From Pseudonocardia sp. CNS-139 (GTDB lineage Bacteria; Actinomycetota; Actinomycetes; Mycobacteriales; Pseudonocardiaceae): 64,000 bases of DNA. The notes beneath the pieces are model-generated. The model searched no databases, was not told the DNA's origin, and saw only the letters and a program-made list of their open reading frames with translations. Made by a program: the position numbers and the translations under genes. The DNA lies in the NCBI GenBank assembly GCA_001942415.1, contig MKJX01000176.1, positions 1 through 64,000 on the forward strand, in the 5' to 3' direction. Shown in pieces: positions 8,167-17,994 of the stretch (the first letter of the stretch is position 1; every line of letters starts with the position of its first letter).

Positions 8167-8915
8167 GTGGGCGAGCGGAGCGGTCCGACCTTCATCCAGT
8201 CGGTGCAGCGCGCGCTGCGGCTGCTGGAGGTGGTCGCCGAGCGCCCGGCCCGGGCGCACGCCAAGGAGATCGCGCGCGCCGCCGGACTGCCGCTCCCGAC
8301 GACCTACCACCTGCTGCGCACCCTCGCCCACGAGGACTACCTGCAGCGCCTCGACGACGGCTCGTACGTGGTCGGGCACCGGCTCGACGTCGTGAGCAGC
8401 CACGGCAGCGCCGCGCGTGGGGTGGCGCAGGCCCGGCCCGCGCTGGAGTGGCTGCGCGACGAGCTGCGCAGCTGCGTCTACCTGGCCCGGCACGTGGACG
8501 GGGAGATCGTCGTCGTGGAGATCGTCGACGGGCCGAAGGCGCCGCGGATCGACCTGTGGGTCGGGGTGCACGACGCGGCGCACGCGACGGCGCTGGGCAA
8601 GTCGATCCTCGGGCAGCTGCCGGCGCCGAACGGGAGGACTACCTCGCGCGCCACCCGCTGCACGACCTCACGCCGCGCACGGTCGTCGACCGGGCCGGGC
8701 TGGCGGCGCGGCTGCCCGGTCCGGACGGGATGGCGGTGGACGACGAGGAGTACGCGGTGGGCGTGCACTGCCTCGCCGCACCGGTGCACACGGCGGCGGG
8801 GCCGGCGTCGCTCGGGTTCGTCACCTCCCCCACCGCGCGCCGCGACCGGGACCGCGCGCGGACCGTGCTCAGCACCTGTGCGGCGCGCGTGACCCGCGCG
8901 CTCTCACTGGGGTAA
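8167..8915 (+). CDS. IclR-family transcriptional regulator (one frame break)
   Basis: Start GTG 8167 has AAGGAG nine bases upstream. The N-terminal winged helix is clear: FIQSVQRALRLLEVVAERP, then AKEIARAAGLPLPTTYHLLRTLAHEDYLQR. The effector domain follows, with LRSCVYLARHVDGEIVVVEIVDG and HDAAHATALGKSILGQLP. Near 8630 one base is off and the frame resumes as EREDYLARHPLHDLTPRTV to TAA 8915, giving about 249 residues, normal for IclR. IclR proteins bind DNA as dimers and sense small aromatic or carboxylic ligands. It lies 77 bases upstream of the coupled MIP18/amidohydrolase pair, its probable target. Confidence 0.85.
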
Positions 8916-8992
8916 GGCCCGCCTGAGCCGGCTCGCCACCATCTGAAATCGCCGGTCTACCGGCCGTGCGACGCCGGTCACACGATCACGGT

Positions 8993-9385
8993 ATGGACTC
9001 GCGTTCCACCGTCCCCGCGTGGGCCTCGGCCGCGCTCGCCGAGGTCTACGACCCCTGCTGCCGGGAGAAGGGCGTCTCGGTGGTGGACATGGGCCTGTTG
9101 CGCTCGGTCGCGGTCACCGGCGGGCACGCGCGCGTCGAGCTGCTGCTGACGTCGGGCTGGTGCCCGTTCGCGGCGCAGGTGCTGACCGACGTCGAGCGGG
9201 CCGTGGCCGCGCAGCCGGGGATCACGAGCGCCGAGGTCGCGGTCGTCTGGGACGAGGTCTGGACGCCCGACCGGCTCTCGCCGGCCGCCGTCGCCACGCT
9301 CCGCTTCCTGCCCGACCCGGCCGCGGTGCCCGACCGGGACGCCTACATCGCCACCCACCGCGGCAACGAGGAGACCACGCCATGA
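8993..9385 (+). CDS. MIP18/DUF59-family metal-sulfur cluster assembly factor
   Basis: A 130-residue cytosolic protein with the DUF59 pattern: LAEVYDPCCREKGVSVVDMGLLRSV at the start, a strand pair, then LLLTSGWCPFAAQVLTDVERAV, where the cysteine is the conserved one used by SufT/PaaD-type proteins. Family members help mature Fe-S or di-iron enzymes. Its stop overlaps the ATG of the amidohydrolase (ATGA at 9382), so the two are translated together. Coding is intact. From memory, this pair also accompanies soluble di-iron monooxygenase clusters in actinobacteria; no oxygenase is present here. Confidence 0.75.
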   Translation: MDSRSTVPAWASAALAEVYDPCCREKGVSVVDMGLLRSVAVTGGHARVELLLTSGWCPFAAQVLTDVERAVAAQPGITSAEVAVVWDEVWTPDRLSPAAVATLRFLPDPAAVPDRDAYIATHRGNEETTP

Positions 9386-10391
9386 TCGGCGACGCATTCG
9401 TGTTCGACGGGGTCGCGCACCCGTTCAACTTCGACCCGAAGAACGCGTACGGCAAGGCGGGCGAGATGTTCTCGAACCACCTCTACGCGTTCCACGCCAC
9501 GCTCACCCCGGACGACGCGACGACGCTGCCGCCGGAGGAGTTCCTGCGCGACTGGTCGCCTGCGGACGTGCACGAGATGGTCTACGGCCAGTCCGACACG
9601 GACATGCTGGTGGCGATGCCGCTGCCGCTCACCGACCTCTACCGCGACGGCCTCTCGCCGTGGGAGGAGTGCACCGAGCTGGCGGCGCGCGACCCGGACC
9701 GCACGGTGTTCTGGGGCTCGGTGAACCCGCTGGAGGGCCGGCGCGCGATCGACCTGATGGAGCGGCAGGTCGGCGAGTTCGGGGCGCGCGCCTCAAGTTC
9801 TACAACGTCCGCTACGACTTCGGGCAGCCCGTGCCGTGGCGGATGGACGACCCCAAGGTCGCGTTCCCGATCTTCGAGAAGGCCCAGGAGCTGGGCGTGA
9901 ACCTGATCGGGGTGCACAAGGGCGTGCCGCTCGGGCCGCAGCCGGTCGAGCACACCGCGACCTGGGACATGGACGGGGCGGCGGCGAACTTCCCCGACAT
10001 CAACTTCGTGATCTTCCACGTCGGGCTGCCGTTCCTGGACGAGACGTGCTGGCAGCTCATCCGCTACCCGAACCTGTACGCGTCGATCGCCGCGACGGTC
10101 AACTTCGCGGTGCGCTCGCCGCGAATGTTCGCCGAGATCCTGGGCAAGCTGCTGTTCTGGTGCGGCGAGGACAAGATCGTCTACGGGTCGGAGGCGCCGC
10201 TCTTCCACCCGCAGTGGGCGCTGCGGGCGTTCATGGACTTCACGATCCCCGAGGACCTGTGCGCCGGCTACGGCTACCCGCAGCTGACCGACCAGGCCAA
10301 ACGGAAGATCCTCGGCGAGAACCTGCTGCGCCTGCACGGCATGGACGTCGAGGCGACGAAGGCGCGGTTGGGCCGCCCACCGGCGCACTGA
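9382..10391 (+). CDS. Amidohydrolase-2 family metal-dependent hydrolase (one frame break)
   Basis: About 336 residues of an amidohydrolase-2 TIM barrel. The N-terminal metal site is FDGVAHPFNF, degenerate compared with the usual D-x-H-x-H. The central part has LIGVHKGVPLGP and INFVIFHVGLPFLDETCW, and the C-terminal IVYGSEAPLFHPQWALRAF carries the usual acidic/histidine tail. Near 9795 one base is missing in GCGCGCGCC, after which ...LKFYNVRYDFGQPVPW continues. Coupled by an ATGA overlap to the MIP18 gene. The large insert SNHLYAFHATLTPDDATTLPP suggests a specialised subfamily. The substrate is unknown; hydrolysis of an amide or a decarboxylation are both possible. Confidence 0.75.
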
Positions 10392-10419
10392 AACCGGACG
10401 CGTGGGGCACAATCCCCCC

Positions 10420-11281
10420 GTGATCACCGCGTCCCCGGTCCGGCGGCTGCTCGGCGCCGCCGCGCTCGTGCTCGTCACCGCCGCCTGCGCGCCCGCCCCG
10501 GAACCGGCCGCCCCGCGCGCGGCCGACGCCGCCTGCGAGCCGGGCGCGCTGCCGACCCTCACGCCCGGCACCCTCACCGTCGGCACGGACCAGCCCGTCT
10601 ACCCGCCGTGGTACGTCGACGACGACCCGGCCAACGCGCAGGGCTTCGAGAGCGCCGTCGCGTACGCGATCGCCGAGCAGCTCGGTTACGGCCGCGAGCA
10701 GGTGAGCTGGACGCGGGTGCCGTTCAACGCCGCGATCCAGCCGGGGCCCAAGACCTACGACCTCAACCTGACGGAGGTCTCGATCACCGAGGAGCGCCGT
10801 CAGGCCGTCGACTTCTCCTCGCCGTACTACGACGTGCGCCAGACCGTCGTCGCGCTGAACGACAGCGTGTTCGCCAACGCCACCTCGCTCGCCGCGCTGG
10901 CGGACGCGGCTGGGCGCGCAGGTCGGCACGACGAGCCTCGACGCGATCGAGCAGCAGATCCGGCCGAGCAGCACCCCCGCGGTGTTCAACACCAACGACG
11001 ACGCCAAGCTCGCGCTGACGAACGGCCAGGTGGACGCGATCGTCGTGGACCTGCCGACCGCCTTCTACATCACGTCGGCGCAGCTGGAGAACGCGAGGAT
11101 CGTCGGGCAGCTCCCGCCGAGCCCGGGCACCCCCGAGCAGTTCGGCGCCGTGCTCGACAAGGGCAGCCCGCTCACCGGCTGCGTCTCGCAGGCCGTGGAC
11201 GCGCTGCGCGCCGACGGCACGCTCGCGACGCTGGAGCAGCAGTGGCTCGCGTCCGCGGGCAACGCGCCTGAGCTGCGGTGA
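10420..11281 (+). CDS. Polar amino-acid ABC transporter, solute-binding lipoprotein
   Basis: Start GTG 10420 gives a lipoprotein signal, LLGAAALVLVTAACAP, with the lipobox cysteine at about residue 23. The mature protein is a type-3 extracellular solute-binding fold: LTVGTDQPVYPPWYVDDDPANAQGFE, then WTRVPFNAAIQPGPKTYDLNLTEVSIT and VDFSSPYYDVRQTVVAL. The frame breaks near 10912 and resumes as QVGTTSLDAIEQQIRPSSTPAV through VDAIVVDLPTA to the end. Likely ligand: a polar or basic amino acid or opine. First gene of a three-gene importer operon whose members overlap by four bases. Confidence 0.85.
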
Positions 11282-12125
11282 CGGCGGGCGCACCGATCTC
11301 AGCCCGCTCGCGCTGGAGCGGGCCCGCTACCGGCGGTCACGGGCCCACCGCTCGACGCTCGTCGCGCTGCTGTCGACGCTGGTGTTCGCCGGTGCGGCCG
11401 TGGCGGCGATCGTCGCGTCGCCCGGCTGGCCGCGCGTCCGTGCGACGTTCCTCGACCCGGCCATCGCCCTCTCGTCGTTCCCGGCGGTGCTGGAGGGCCT
11501 CTGGCTGAACGTGCGGGTGCTCGTGGTCGCCGAGATCGGGATCCTCGTGGTCGGCCTCGGGATCGCGATGCTGCGCACCCTGCGCGGGCCGGTGTTCTTC
11601 CCGGTCCGCGCCCTCGCCACCGGCTACGTCGACCTCTTCCGCGGCGTGCCGCTGCTCATCGCGCTGTACCTGATCGGCTTCGGGCTGCCGGCGCTGCGGC
11701 TGCAGGGCATCCCGACGGACACCGCGGTGCTCGGCACGATCACGCTGATCCTCGTGTACTCCGCCTACGTGGCCGAGGTGTTCCGGGCCGGGATCGAGTC
11801 GGTGCACCCGTCGCAGCGCGCCGCGGCCCGCTCGCTCGGGCTCAGCCACCGCCAGTCGATGCGGCTGGTGATCCTCCCGCAGGCCGTACGCCGGGTGCTG
11901 CCGCCGCTGCTCAACGACTTCGTGGCGCTGCAGAAGGACGTCGGGCTGATCTCCGTGCTCGGTGCGGTGGACGCGATCCGGGCCGCGCAGATCGAGTCCG
12001 CGCGCTCGTTCAACTTCACGCCGTACGTGGTGGCGGCACTGCTCTTCGTGCTGCTCGCGATCCCGACGGGCCGGATCGCCGACGCGCTCGCCGCCCGCGC
12101 GGCCCGGCGGGAGGGCGCCGCATGA
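11278..12125 (+). CDS. Polar amino-acid ABC transporter permease
   Basis: A HisM/GlnP-type membrane subunit with about five transmembrane segments. The EAA loop that contacts the ATPase is AGIESVHPSQRAAARSLGLSHRQSMRLVILPQA. The start is probably GTG 11278, overlapping the binding-protein stop (GTGA). One base must be added in the GGG at about 11287 to read MTAGRTDLSPLALERARYRRS into the main frame. Without that correction the first available start is GTG 11382, inside the first membrane helix. The stop overlaps the ATPase ATG (ATGA, 12122). Confidence 0.85.
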
Positions 12126-12871
12126 CAGCAGTGCTGGACGTCCGCGGCCTGGTCAAGCGGTACGGGCCGGCCACGGTGCTGGACGGCGTCGACCTCACGG
12201 TCGGCGAGCACGAGGTCGTGACGCTGATCGGCTCGTCCGGGTCGGGCAAGTCGACGCTGCTGCGGTGCGTCGACCTGCTGGAGGAGATCGACGACGGGCA
12301 GGTGTTCCTGGACGGCGTCGACGTCTCCGACCCGCGCGCCGACACGGCCGCGGCGCAGCGCCGGATGGCGATCGTCTTCCAGGCGTTCAACCTGTTCCCG
12401 CACCTCACGGCCCTGCAGAACGTGACGCTCGCGCCGCGGGTGGTGCACTGCGTGACGCCGGCGGAGGCCGAAGACCGGGCCCGCGAGCTGCTGGGCCGGG
12501 TGGGGCTGGCGGAGTTCGCCGGCGCGCACCCGGACCGGCTCTCCGGCGGCCAGCAGCAGCGCGTCGCGATCGCCCGCGCGCTCGCCGTGCGGCCGCGGCT
12601 GCTGCTGCTCGACGAGATCACGTCGGCGCTCGACCCGGAGCTGGTCGGCGAGGTGCTCCAGATCGTGCGGGAGCTCGCGGTCGGCGGGATGACGATCCTC
12701 ATGGCGACGCACGAGATGGGCTTCGCGCGGAGCGTGTCCGACCGCGTCTGTTTCCTCGACGGCGGGCGGGTGCTGGAAGCCGGGCCGCCCGAGCAGGTGC
12801 TGGGCGACCCGGTGCAGGACCGGACCAGGCAGTTCCTGGCCCGGGTGATCGCCGCCGGCCGGCTCGGCTAG
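12122..12871 (+). CDS. Polar amino-acid ABC transporter ATPase
   Basis: A 249-residue intact ABC ATPase. Walker A is GSSGSGKST, the Q-loop is VFQAFNLFPH, the signature is LSGGQQQR, Walker B is RLLLLDEITSALDPE and the switch histidine is in MATHEMGF. The usual [10 protein letters not shown] reads DEITSALDPE here; isoleucine after the catalytic glutamate is a variant I have seen in some members, and the glutamate itself is kept. It energises uptake with the two genes upstream, to which it is coupled by ATGA overlap. Confidence 0.93.
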   Translation: MTAVLDVRGLVKRYGPATVLDGVDLTVGEHEVVTLIGSSGSGKSTLLRCVDLLEEIDDGQVFLDGVDVSDPRADTAAAQRRMAIVFQAFNLFPHLTALQNVTLAPRVVHCVTPAEAEDRARELLGRVGLAEFAGAHPDRLSGGQQQRVAIARALAVRPRLLLLDEITSALDPELVGEVLQIVRELAVGGMTILMATHEMGFARSVSDRVCFLDGGRVLEAGPPEQVLGDPVQDRTRQFLARVIAAGRLG

Positions 12872-12902
12872 GAGCGGCCGGCGGCTCGGGGCCGATGCCT
12901 CG

Positions 12903-13097
12903 TTACGGGTAGCCGCGGCCGCAGCACTCCTGGGAGGGCGGCGGCGCGGCCGCCACGTTGATCGTCGGGCCGGACGGGGACGTGCCGGCTGCTGCCTGTT
13001 GGGTGGCGGCGAGCAGCAGCACGGCGAGGGCGACGACAGCCAGCACGACTGCCGCGATGGCGGCGCGCGGCGACATCGAGGCCGTGGAGGTCTCCAT
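12903..13097 (-). CDS. Small single-span membrane protein
   Basis: A 64-residue protein starting at ATG 13097 with GAGGGT upstream. One hydrophobic helix (AAIAAVVLAVVALAVLLLAATQQ, roughly residues 12-34) is followed by a Pro/Ala-rich tail ending PSQECCGRGYP with a vicinal cysteine pair. It could be a membrane anchor or a signal-anchored secreted peptide. No family recognised. It lies just upstream of the large regulator on the opposite side of a converging gap, so its partner is unclear. Confidence 0.5.
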   Translation of the reverse strand: METSTASMSPRAAIAAVVLAVVALAVLLLAATQQAAAGTSPSGPTINVAAAPPPSQECCGRGYP

Positions 13098-13105
13098 ACC
13101 CTCCT

Positions 13106-15798
13106 TTACGATCCGACCGCACTGCGTGTTACGGCCTGATCCAATGCCTGTGCGGCGAACGTCGCGCCCCGGGCGTATCCGGTGGTCCCGTGCGCCGCGA
13201 CGGCGGCCCGCGCGTGTGCGAGCGCGACGTCGGGCCGGTCGAGCTGGAGCTCGGCGTGCGCCGCCGTGGCCAGCGCCTGGCCCTCCAGGAGCAGGAAGCG
13301 CCCGCGCCGCGCGATGTCCAGCGCCGCCTCCGCGGCGGCCAGCGCGGGAACGGCGTCGCCGCGGCCGAGGTGCGCGACGGCGATGCCGGTGAGGATCTGC
13401 GCCTGCGCGTAGCGGTTGGCCATCGTGGTGGCCAGCACCAGCGCGGTGTCGAACAGCGCGAGCGCCTGCCCGTACCGCTTGGCGGCGGCGTGCACGGTGG
13501 CGGCCGTCTCCTGGGCCTGGCCGAGCAGCCGGTCGTCCTCGATCTCGCGGGCGATCGCCGCGGCCGCGTCGGCCAGCTCGTGCGCCTGCACCCAGCGCCC
13601 GGCGTCGCGGTGCACCTCGGCCTGGCAGCGCAGGTTGTACGCGATCTGCCCGCGGTCGCCCAGCTCCCGGTGCACGGCGACGGCCGCCGTCAGGTGCTGC
13701 ATCGCCTCCTCGGGACGGCCGAGCCCGTTGAGCACGTCGCCGAGGTCGGTGCGCACCTGCGCGGCCCGCGCGGTGCCGGGCCCGAGCAGCTCCAGCGCGT
13801 GCGTGTAGTGCAGCGCGGCCGCCCCGAGCCGGCCCTGCTCGTGGTTGACCACCGCGATGTTCGCGATGATCGACGCCCGGGACGGCAGGCCCGCCCGGTC
13901 GGCGGCGGCGAGCGCGCGTTCCAGGTGCTCGGTGGCCTGGTCGGAGCGGCCGGTGAGCCGGTGCAGGTTGCCCAGCGCGCGCAGCGCGGCGACCTCGCCG
14001 TCCGCCCAGCCGGCGGCCACCGCGAGCGCCAGCGCCCGCTCCCCGCGGGCCAGCGCCTCCGCGTACCGGTCCTGCCGCAGGAACGCCGCCGAGCTGCTCA
14101 GGTGCACCACGGCCTGCGCCGTGGCGTGGCCCCCGCCACGTCGGCGGCGGCGAGCGCGGCCCCCGTCATCAGGTGCCACGGCAGGGCCGCGGCGCGCAGC
14201 GGGAAGTAGCCGCTCAGCGCGTCGACCAGGAGCCAGGCGGCCCGGCGCGGCCCGTGCTCGGCCGCGCGCAGCACCGCCGCCTGCAGCGCGGGCAGCTCGG
14301 CGTCGACCCACGCGGCGGCGTCGCGCCGGTCCGCGAACGGCACCGGCCCGCCGTACGCAGGCCCGCCGGGCAGCCGCACGGCGTCCGGGTGCAGCAGCCG
14401 GGACGCGGCGTCGGCCACGCCCGTGTAGTGCGCGAGCAGCCGCTCCCACGGCCCGTCCGGGTCGGGGCCCGCGCCGGCGAGCTGCTCGGCCGCGTAGAGG
14501 CGCAGCAGGTCGGGCTGGGCGAACCGGCCGGGCTCCGGCTCCTCGACGAGGTGCGCCCCGGCGAGCTGCCCGAGCAACCGCCGGCCCTCGTCCGCGGGCA
14601 CCCCGAGCAGCGCCGCCGCGGTGCCGGAGGTGACCTCGCCGCCCGGCACGACCGACAGCACCCGGAAGAGCTGCTGAGCCGCGCCGGGCAGCGCCGCGTA
14701 CGACAGGTCGAACGCGCCCCGCAGCACCGTGTCGGCGTCGGCGGGCACGGCCAGCTCGGCGAGCCGGTTGCCGTTGCTCAGCCGCTGGACGAAGGCCGCG
14801 ACCGCGGTCGGCTCCGGCTCCGGGTCGCCCAGGACGTTGGCGGCGGCGATGCGCAGCGCGAGCGGCAGGTGCCCGCACAGCCGGGCCAGCTCGTCGACGG
14901 CGCCGGGGTCGGCGGCCGTGCGCTGCCGCCCCAGCAGCCGGCCGAGCAAGGCACGGGAGTCGGCCGGGTCGAGCGGGTGCAGCGTCAGCCGGCTCGCGCC
15001 GTTGCGCGCGACCAGCCCGGGCAGCGCGGACCGGCTCGTCACGATCACGTGGCAGCCGGGTCCGCCGGGCAGCAGCGGGCGCACCTGCTCGGCCTGGCGC
15101 GCGTCGTCGAGCACGAGCAGGGTGCGGGAGTCGGCGAGCACGCTGCGGAAGAGCGCCGCCGCGTCCGTCACGTCCGTCGGGACGCGGTCCGGCGCGACGT
15201 CGAGCGAACGCAGCAGCCGGGTGAGCGCCTCGGCCGGGGTGAGCGGCGGCGCGGCGGCGTGCCCGCGCAGGTTCAGGTAGAGCTGGCCGTCCGGGAAGCG
15301 GTGCCGCACCCGGTGCGCCCAGTGCAGGGCCAGCGCCGTCTTGCCGACGCCGGGCGCGCCGGCCAGCACCGTGATCGGGACGGCCCCTGGGTCGCCGTCG
15401 GCGAGGAGCGCGTCGAGGTCGCGGACGAGGTCGGAGCGGCCCGTGAAACCGGCCACGTCCGCCGGGAGCTGGGCCGGCACGGGACGCCGCGACGGCATCG
15501 GGTCGGGACCGGTCAGCACACCGTCGGTGGCGGCCCGGCGGACCTCCGCGACCCGCTCGGTCCAGTAGTGCTGGCGGCCGAGCGTCTCGAACTCGCCCAG
15601 CTCGGCCCCGGCGAGCTGGAGCACGTCGGCGAGCAGCCGCAGCGAGCCGGGACGCGGGTAGCGGACCCGGCCCCGCTCCAGGTCACGGATGGTGCGGACG
15701 CTCAGCCCGGTGCGCTCGGCGAGCTGCTCCTGGGTGAGCGCGGCCTCGGTCCGACGGCGACGCAACACGGCTCCGAACTCTCCGGCCGGACCGGCCAC
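13106..15798 (-). CDS. HTH / NB-ARC / TPR signal-transduction ATPase regulator
   Basis: About 897 residues once a one-base gap in a G run near 14133 is repaired (DVAG-GHATAQAVVHL). The N-terminal XRE-type helix-turn-helix is TQEQLAERTGLSVRTIRDLERGR; then an STAND/NB-ARC ATPase with Walker A LAGAPGVGKTALALHWAH, Walker B RTLLVLDDARQ, and VIVTSRSALPG. The C-terminal third is tetratricopeptide repeats (EALARGERALALAVAAG, ATEHLERALAAADRAG, ALHYTHALELLG). GTG 15798 is chosen because AGGAGGTG precedes it; ATG 15861 is also open. Architecture is that of AfsR-like actinomycete regulators, without the SARP DNA-binding domain. Target genes are not evident. Confidence 0.85.
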
Positions 15799-16131
15799 CC
15801 GCGCGCACCTCCTCGCCGCGACGTCCTGTTGCGAAAGTCTCGCACGGCGCCCGTCACCCACCCTGATTGATCACGAACGGGTCACGCTCGCGTTCCGGTC
15901 GGTCACCGCGGGTGGGCGGAGGTGTTGCCGGACGCCCGTTCTGCCGGTCGCTCTGCCTGTTGCCGCCCGGCACCAGGAGGCATGGTGAGACCCGCCCGGC
16001 GACGTCGCGGCGACCGCAACGAAGCCGGCGCCGGGCGGACACGCGGGTGCACCCGGGTGTCCGAGACCGAGTGGGGGGTGGTCTCGGGCGCCCGGGGGCT
16101 CCGCGTGGCCCCTCGGTCCGTCCCCGGCGGG
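15799..16131. other. Gene-free gap with a hairpin
   Basis: No coding feature is supported in these 333 bases between the divergent NB-ARC regulator start and the tadA stop. It should hold the regulator promoter near its right-hand part. The tadA-proximal part holds a hairpin listed separately. The sequence is Arg/Pro-rich in all frames with no codon bias, so the short open frames are judged non-coding. Confidence 0.5.
16061..16087 (-). terminator. Hairpin downstream of tadA
   Basis: CCGAGACC (16061-16068) and GGTCTCGG (16080-16087) form a perfect 8-bp stem with an 11-base G-rich loop, 45 bases past the tadA stop on the minus strand. No T-tract. Likely, but not certainly, an intrinsic terminator for the tadA operon. 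Confidence 0.5.
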
Positions 16132-16593
16132 TCAGCGGTGCCCGGCGAAGAACGACTCCAGCAGCGCCGCGCACTCGTCCGCGAGCACCCCGGCCACCAC
16201 CTCGGGCCGGTGGTTGAGCCGCCGGTCGCGCACCACGTCCCAGAGCGAGCCCACCGCGCCCGTGCGCGGCTCCCAGGCTCCGAACACCACCCGCGCCACC
16301 CGGGCCAGCACCAGCGCGCCCGCGCACATCGTGCACGGTTCGACCGTCACCGCGAGGGTGCAGCCCTCCAGCCGCCACTCCCCGTGCGCGGCCGCCGCGG
16401 CGCGCAGGGCCAGGATCTCGGCGTGCGCAGTGGGGTCGCCGAGGGCCTCGCGGGCGTTGCAGGCTGCGGCCAGCTCGCGGCCGTCGGCGTCGACGATCAC
16501 GGCTCCGATCGGGACGTCCCCCGTGCGCGGGGCCGCGGCCGCCGCGGTGAGCGCCCGCCGCACCAGCGCCTCGTCGGACGCGAGCGGCGGCAC
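16132..16593 (-). CDS. tadA: tRNA-specific adenosine deaminase (A34 to I34)
   Basis: A 153-residue intact cytidine-deaminase-fold enzyme. The zinc ligands and catalytic Glu are in TAHAEILAL and in VEPCTMCAGAL, the two hallmark motifs of TadA. It converts adenosine 34 of tRNA-Arg(ACG) to inosine in the cytosol. Start GTG 16593 gives MPPLASDEALVRRALTAA, the expected first helix. It follows its partner gene by 11 bases on the same strand; this pairing is common in actinobacteria. Confidence 0.93.
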   Translation of the reverse strand: MPPLASDEALVRRALTAAAAAPRTGDVPIGAVIVDADGRELAAACNAREALGDPTAHAEILALRAAAAAHGEWRLEGCTLAVTVEPCTMCAGALVLARVARVVFGAWEPRTGAVGSLWDVVRDRRLNHRPEVVAGVLADECAALLESFFAGHR

Positions 16594-16604
16594 CTAGTGC
16601 CCCA

Positions 16605-17129
16605 CTAGCGCTGACCAGACTCGCTGACCAGCTTGGCGAGCGCGTCGGCGAACCCGCAGCGGCGGCCGATGCTGGCCAGCTGCTCGTCCGGGTAGAGGTC
16701 GATCTCGGCGGCCAGCACCTCGAGCTCGTCGGCGGGCAGGCCCAGGTCGGCGACGATCGCGAGGTCGCCCTCCGGCCAGGGCGGGGCGTCGAGGTCGTCC
16801 TCCGAGGGCGGTTCGATGCGCAGCAGGTCGAGCACGTCGGCGGCCACGTCGTAGTCGAGCGCGGCCACCGCGTCGGAGAGCATCAGCGCCACCCCGCCCG
16901 GCGTGGGCCGCAGCAGCACGAAGAACTCGTCGTCGCGTCGAACAGGCCGAGCACCGCGCCCGTGGAGCGGATCTCGCGCAGCTCGGAGATCGCGCGTCGA
17001 GGTCGACCAGGCCTCCGGGTCCATGCGCGTGCAGCGCCACCAACCCGTCCTGCCCGGACCGCCCGCGACGGCTACCCGGGCAGGGCGTGTTCCCGCGCGT
17101 CCGCGCGCCTGGACGCTCTGCACCGCCAT
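16605..17129 (-). CDS. tRNA adenosine deaminase-associated protein (frame breaks)
   Basis: The C-terminal part is intact and typical of the actinobacterial tadA-associated family: DDEFFVLLRPTPGGVALMLSDAVAALDYDVAADVLDLL, then GDLAIVADLGLPADELE and EIDLYPDEQLASIGRRCGFADALAKLV. The N-terminal third is scrambled. WWRCTRMDPEA is followed, in three successive frames between about 16945 and 17005, by pieces readable as LVDLDA, SELREIRSTGAVLGLF and DDEFF, so about three indels are present. Start taken at ATG 17129. The function is unknown; it presumably assists or regulates TadA, whose gene follows. Confidence 0.7.
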   Translation of the reverse strand: MAVQSVQARGRAGTRPARVAVAGGPGRTGWWRCTRMDPEAWSTSTRDLRAARDPLHGRGARPVRRDDEFFVLLRPTPGGVALMLSDAVAALDYDVAADVLDLLRIEPPSEDDLDAPPWPEGDLAIVADLGLPADELEVLAAEIDLYPDEQLASIGRRCGFADALAKLVSESGQR

Positions 17130-17221
17130 GACACTACGGTAATCCTCGGGGCGACTGTGCTCCAAACCACAACCCTGAGTTGGCCCGCACGTCACCTGCG
17201 AGAGGTGCGAGGATCACGGGC

Positions 17222-17511
17222 ATGTCGCTGGACGTCGCCACGGTCACCGGACTGCACGCCCAGGCGCGCAGCGTCCAGCCGCGCACGGTCGCGCTCCGTC
17301 GCGCCATCCACCGGCGTCCGGAGCTGGGGCTCGACCTCCCGCACACCCGCGACGCCGTGGTCGCCGCGCTCGCCGACCTGCCGGTGCAGGTGCACCTCGG
17401 GCGGTCGGTCAGCTCGGTCGTGGCCGTGCTGGAGGGCGCCCGCAGCGGGCCCACGGTACTGCTGCGCGGCGACATGGACGCGCTCCCGCTCTCCGAGGAC
17501 ACCGGCCTCGG
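17222..17511 (+). pseudogene. N-terminal fragment of an M20 amidohydrolase
   Basis: ATG 17222 begins a good M20-family N-terminus: ALRRAIHRRPELGLDLPHTRDAVVAALADLP, then GPTVLLRGDMDALPLSEDTGL, which contains the metal/catalytic GDMDALP motif near residue 87. In the family the next segment carries the GxMHACGHD metal site and some 300 more residues. Here, from about 17511, the reading turns into basic text and then a membrane protein, in the same frame. So either a deletion of about 900 bases fused two genes, or the assembly is collapsed. It cannot encode a working peptidase. Confidence 0.6.
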
Positions 17512-17994
17512 CCACCGCCCGCACCGCCGCCTCGGCGGCCGCGGTGGCCGGCGCGCTGCCGCAGCCCTGGTGCCCGCCGTGGTGCGGGAGGTGCTGCTCG
17601 GCCTGCTCGCCGCGGCGGTGGTGCTGCGCGAGTGCGGGCTCGTGCGGTTCCGGGTGCCGGAGAACGGCCGGCTCGTGCCCGAGGGCGTGCAGCACCTGCG
17701 GCGCTGGGGCGCCTGCAGTTCGGGTTCGAGATGGGCACCGGGATGCGCACGTTCTCGCCGTCGGCGCTGCCGCACCTGGTGCTGGCCGCGGTGGTGCTCG
17801 CCGTGCCGTTCCCGGCGGCGTTCGTGCTGGCCGCGGGGTTCGCGGCGGGCCGGCTCGCGATGCCGCTGCAGTCCAACGCGTGGAGCGACGACGGCTCCTG
17901 GACGGCGGTGTGGGCGCGGTCCGAGCCGGTCGTGCGGCCGGTGCTCGCCCTGGTCTGCGCGGGCGCGCTGGCCGCTGGCATGCTCGCGGCGTGA
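17512..17994 (+). CDS. Integral membrane protein (N-terminus missing, one frame break)
   Basis: The downstream half of the chimeric frame is a multi-span membrane protein: VREVLLGLLAAAVVLREC, then after a one-base break near 17712 LQFGFEMGTGMRTFSPSAL, PHLVLAAVVLAVPFPAAFVLAAG and PVVRPVLALVCAGALAAGML, giving about four helices. No start codon of its own can be assigned because its true N-terminus seems lost at the M20 junction. Its stop overlaps the start of a CPQC-containing protein (GTGA at 17991). The pairing of a small membrane protein with a dithiol protein suggests a redox role (MauE- or DsbB-like); that is inference. Confidence 0.5.
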   Translation, partial: PPPAPPPRRPRWPARCRSPGARRGAGGAARPARRGGGAARVRARAVPGAGERPARARGRAAPAALGRLQFGFEMGTGMRTFSPSALPHLVLAAVVLAVPFPAAFVLAAGFAAGRLAMPLQSNAWSDDGSWTAVWARSEPVVRPVLALVCAGALAAGMLAA

